Source: an uncultured Paracoccaceae bacterium (GTDB lineage Bacteria; Pseudomonadota; Alphaproteobacteria; Rhodobacterales; Rhodobacteraceae). From it: a DNA stretch of 64,000 nucleotides. The position numbers were made by a program, and so were the translations under genes. Positions 61,787-64,000 of the stretch are shown here, in pieces. The notes beneath the pieces were generated by a model. It was not told the origin of the DNA, did not search any database, and worked only from the letters and a program-made list of their open reading frames with translations. The stretch spans positions 682,001 to 746,000 of the forward strand of contig CANMDF010000001.1 in the NCBI GenBank assembly GCA_947496605.1. Reading direction: 5' to 3'. Numbering within the stretch: position 1 is the stretch's first letter; every line of letters begins with the position of its first letter.

Positions 61787-63885
61787 TGCGCGTCCTTTTG
61801 ACACTTCTATTCATTGTTTTTCCATTCATGGCCAGCGCCCAAAGTGCTGCAACATTGGTCGCAGACAACGTCACGTTGAATGAGGAAAAGCAGCTGATCG
61901 CGTCGGGCAATGTCGAAGTCCTGTTTGATGGCAGCCGCCTGACTGCAACCCGGATCGTCTATGACCAAGCCAGTGATAGCCTCAGTGTCACAGGTCCAAT
62001 CTTCATCAAGGCCAGCGACGGCACGCTGTTGACGGCAGATCGGGCGACAATGGATCCCCGTCTTGAGAATGGCATTTTGCAAGGTGCGCGTCTTGTGCTG
62101 GATCAGCAATTACAGCTTGCGGCCAATCAGATCGACCGGCGTGAAGGTCGTTACTCACAGCTTTACAAAACGTCTGCCACGTCTTGTCGCGTCTGCGGGA
62201 ATGGCCCACCGCTTTGGGAAATCCGTGCCGAACGGGTTATCCATGACGCCAAAGAGCAACAACTCTACTTTCGCAATGCAAGTTTTCACGTGGTCGGTGT
62301 ACCCTTGTTGTGGCTGCCAACAATGCGCCTGCCTGACCCAGGGCTAGAGCGGGCGACTGGTTTACTGGTCCCCGAACAGCGCAACACCACGCAGTTAGGG
62401 TCTGGACTTAAGCTGCCCTATTTCATCACCTTGGGTGACCACCGGGATTTAACCGTGACACCCTATGTGTCTCAGGAAACCAGAACACTTGAACTGCGGT
62501 ATCGGCAGGCGTTTGTGAATGGCAACATCACTGTGAATGCGGCTGCCAGTGACGACACTTTGGTGGAAGGGACGCGATCCTACATATTTGCAAATGGCAA
62601 CTTTGATCTTGGCGACAGTTATCAATTGAATTTTGATATCGAAGCCGTCAGCGACGAAGCCTATCTTGTAGACTACGGTTACTCAGGCAAAGATCGGCTT
62701 GATAGCGCGCTGCAATTGCTGCGCGTCACCGATAGTACACTCTACAATGCACGCCTGACCACCTATCAAACACTGCGCGATGATGAGACCAACACTTCGT
62801 TGCCGCCAATTATTGCGGACCTCAGTTATGAGGGCAGCTTTGATCCTGCCTTTGGTGGTTTGTTACGATATGATGCCGGACTTGATCTTGCCTACCGCTA
62901 TAGCGAGGTCAATGGTGATACAGGCCGCGATGTGAGCCGGCTCGGGGTAGCAGGCGACTGGTCCAATAGCTGGGTTTTGCCCGGCGGTATCGTGGTCGAT
63001 GGACAAACAGGACTTCGGGCAGACCTTTACCGTGTGGCGGATGACACCGCATTCGCCAATCAGGACCTCAGGGTCGTGCCAACAACCGGTATCACGTTTC
63101 GGTGGCCGTTGGGGCGCACTGGATCAGACGGCACAGCGCATTTGTTGGAACCCACAATCAGCCTAAGTTGGGCCGAAAGCTTTGGCGGCACCCCACCCAA
63201 TGAGGACAGTCTACGCACAGAACTGGACCGCGCGAACCTCACGGCGATCTCAAGGTTTGCTGGCGAAGACCGGATTGAAAGCGGCGCACAGGGGGCCGCT
63301 GGATTGACATGGACACGCTATGGCAGCGAGGGCCTTACGTCATCGCTTAGCTTTGGGCGCATCTTTCGCGAAGAATCGCAAGACGGATTTACAGCGACTT
63401 CTGGGTTGGACGGCACACATTCAGATTGGCTGATTGCCGGACAGATTACAGCACCCGGTGGCTTTCTGCTCGACGCACGCAGCCTGTGGGATGACGTTGG
63501 TGAATTGACCGTTGCAGACAGCCGCGTGGCCTGGCGCAATAATTGGGTCAGTCTCGGGGCCAACTATGTTTGGCTGGGACCCGACGCCGAAGAGGAGCGC
63601 ACAAACACCGTGTCCGAATGGACGCTGAACTCAGAATTCACGCTCAACGATACATGGACCATCGGGTTTGACGGACGCTATGACGTCGAAGCCAGCGGTC
63701 CCACGCGGGCCGCACTCGGACTGCAATGGAAAAACGAATGTGTGACCGTCGACTTTTCGGCCTCGCGCCGCTTTACGTCTTCCAGTACGGTTGATCCAAC
63801 AACCACATATGGGATAAGCGGCTCTATCGGCGGCTTTTCCACAGGGCGTGCTGCAGGTGGGATCGCAACAGGATGCGGAAATTGA
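61786..63885 (+). CDS. lptD: LPS assembly outer-membrane protein LptD
   Basis: Beta-barrel translocon that inserts LPS into the outer leaflet, 699 residues. A signal peptide (MRVLLTLLFIVFPFMASAQ) is followed by an OstA/LptA-like jellyroll (about 25-130) and the barrel domain. Cysteines come in two pairs, Cys134/Cys137 in SCRVCGNG and Cys652/Cys697 near the C-terminus. So disulfides between N-terminal and C-terminal parts, as needed in E. coli LptD, can form, though the N-terminal pair here is much closer together. The TAATG junction couples it to lptG. Confidence 0.95.
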   Translation: MRVLLTLLFIVFPFMASAQSAATLVADNVTLNEEKQLIASGNVEVLFDGSRLTATRIVYDQASDSLSVTGPIFIKASDGTLLTADRATMDPRLENGILQGARLVLDQQLQLAANQIDRREGRYSQLYKTSATSCRVCGNGPPLWEIRAERVIHDAKEQQLYFRNASFHVVGVPLLWLPTMRLPDPGLERATGLLVPEQRNTTQLGSGLKLPYFITLGDHRDLTVTPYVSQETRTLELRYRQAFVNGNITVNAAASDDTLVEGTRSYIFANGNFDLGDSYQLNFDIEAVSDEAYLVDYGYSGKDRLDSALQLLRVTDSTLYNARLTTYQTLRDDETNTSLPPIIADLSYEGSFDPAFGGLLRYDAGLDLAYRYSEVNGDTGRDVSRLGVAGDWSNSWVLPGGIVVDGQTGLRADLYRVADDTAFANQDLRVVPTTGITFRWPLGRTGSDGTAHLLEPTISLSWAESFGGTPPNEDSLRTELDRANLTAISRFAGEDRIESGAQGAAGLTWTRYGSEGLTSSLSFGRIFREESQDGFTATSGLDGTHSDWLIAGQITAPGGFLLDARSLWDDVGELTVADSRVAWRNNWVSLGANYVWLGPDAEEERTNTVSEWTLNSEFTLNDTWTIGFDGRYDVEASGPTRAALGLQWKNECVTVDFSASRRFTSSSTVDPTTTYGISGSIGGFSTGRAAGGIATGCGN

Positions 63886-63890
63886 AACGA

Positions 63891-64000
63891 ATGATGAGTT
63901 TTGGGATGCGTAAAGGTCAGCTAGTCGCGGCAGCAGTTGCACTATTCATAGGGTTCGGCGCTGGTTCTGCGACGGTCGCACAAGGGCAACTTTCGCCTGT
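63891..64000 (+). CDS. surA: Start of a SurA-like periplasmic chaperone/prolyl isomerase (3' end outside window)
   Basis: Only the first 36 codons are visible: a basic start, a hydrophobic signal core (LVAAAVALFIGFGAGSATVA) and the beginning of the mature part (QGQLSP). Position directly behind lptD is the classic place of surA, which helps fold outer-membrane proteins including LptD. ATG 63891, 63894 or an overlapping ATG 63873 could be the start. The identity rests on synteny and signal peptide, not on domain sequence. Confidence 0.6.
   Translation, partial: MMSFGMRKGQLVAAAVALFIGFGAGSATVAQGQLSP

Overview
The window looks like a chromosomal segment of a marine alphaproteobacterium of the order Rhodobacterales (roseobacter group). 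This rests on gene content: an iscR-suf operon that carries two cysteine desulfurases and an IscR without the usual cysteine triad, an Irr-type iron operator, an aroK-aroB pair facing xerD, and an lptF-lptG-lptD cluster followed by a surA-like start. GC content is moderate. No rRNA, CRISPR array, insertion sequence, phage or plasmid replication gene was found. One tRNA (Arg, anticodon CCG) is present. Genes are dense and strand blocks are mostly operonic. || Layout. 1-5.8 kb: the end of a peptide-type ABC importer operon (binding protein, two permeases, fused double ATPase). 5.8-9.5 kb: a lytic transglycosylase, ssb, a small membrane protein, a GNAT enzyme, and aroK-aroB on the minus strand. 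9.7-13.7 kb: a tiny membrane protein, a large exported protein that seems to start at a CTG codon, xerD, and a CorC/HlyC-type membrane protein. 13.8-16.6 kb: an unrecognised 350-residue gene and a HerA-like ATPase. 16.6-20.2 kb: an intergenic region with two tandem terminators and a possible small RNA, an IalB-family exported protein, then a minus-strand cassette of LpxD, a NodF-like acyl carrier protein and a NodE-like ketosynthase. 20.2-22.8 kb: a divergent L,D-transpeptidase and M15-type endopeptidase pair. 22.8-29.6 kb: an OxyR-like LysR regulator with an ATAG-N7-CTAT box, divergent from a seven-gene Mrp (mrpABCDEFG) cation/proton antiporter operon. 29.7-33.1 kb: a hydantoinase, VOC, Asp/Glu racemase and DapA-family operon. 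33.1-37.3 kb: a two-domain cell-surface polymer transferase, tRNA-Arg, and an animal-type haem peroxidase. 37.3-45.6 kb: the iscR-suf operon on the minus strand. 45.6-52.9 kb: alpha/beta hydrolase, HD phosphohydrolase, a DbpA-like DEAD-box helicase, a 39-codon ORF ending in an unusual hairpin, a TfoX-C protein, a possible Imm11-type immunity protein, a DUF4112 protein, ndk and an EamA transporter. 52.9-57.9 kb: an ABC-F protein, MarC, a retropepsin-like protease with a tiny lipoprotein behind it, a zinc-ribbon methyltransferase and holC. 57.9-64 kb: pepA, then lptF-lptG-lptD and the start of a surA-like gene. || Themes. Envelope building recurs: LPS transport (LptFGD), acyl chain supply and transfer to lipid A (LpxD cassette), peptidoglycan 3-3 crosslink making and cutting, and a surface polymer transferase. 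Iron-sulfur assembly with its iron-responsive operator and sodium/pH homeostasis (Mrp) make up the other large blocks. The most interesting items are the NodEF-like/LpxD cassette, the Irr box overlapping the suf promoter, the OxyR-like operator beside a regulator lacking one redox cysteine, the CTG start at 9821, and two structured-RNA candidates (16.65-16.88 kb and 49.85-49.92 kb). All calls come from reading sequence without database searches.
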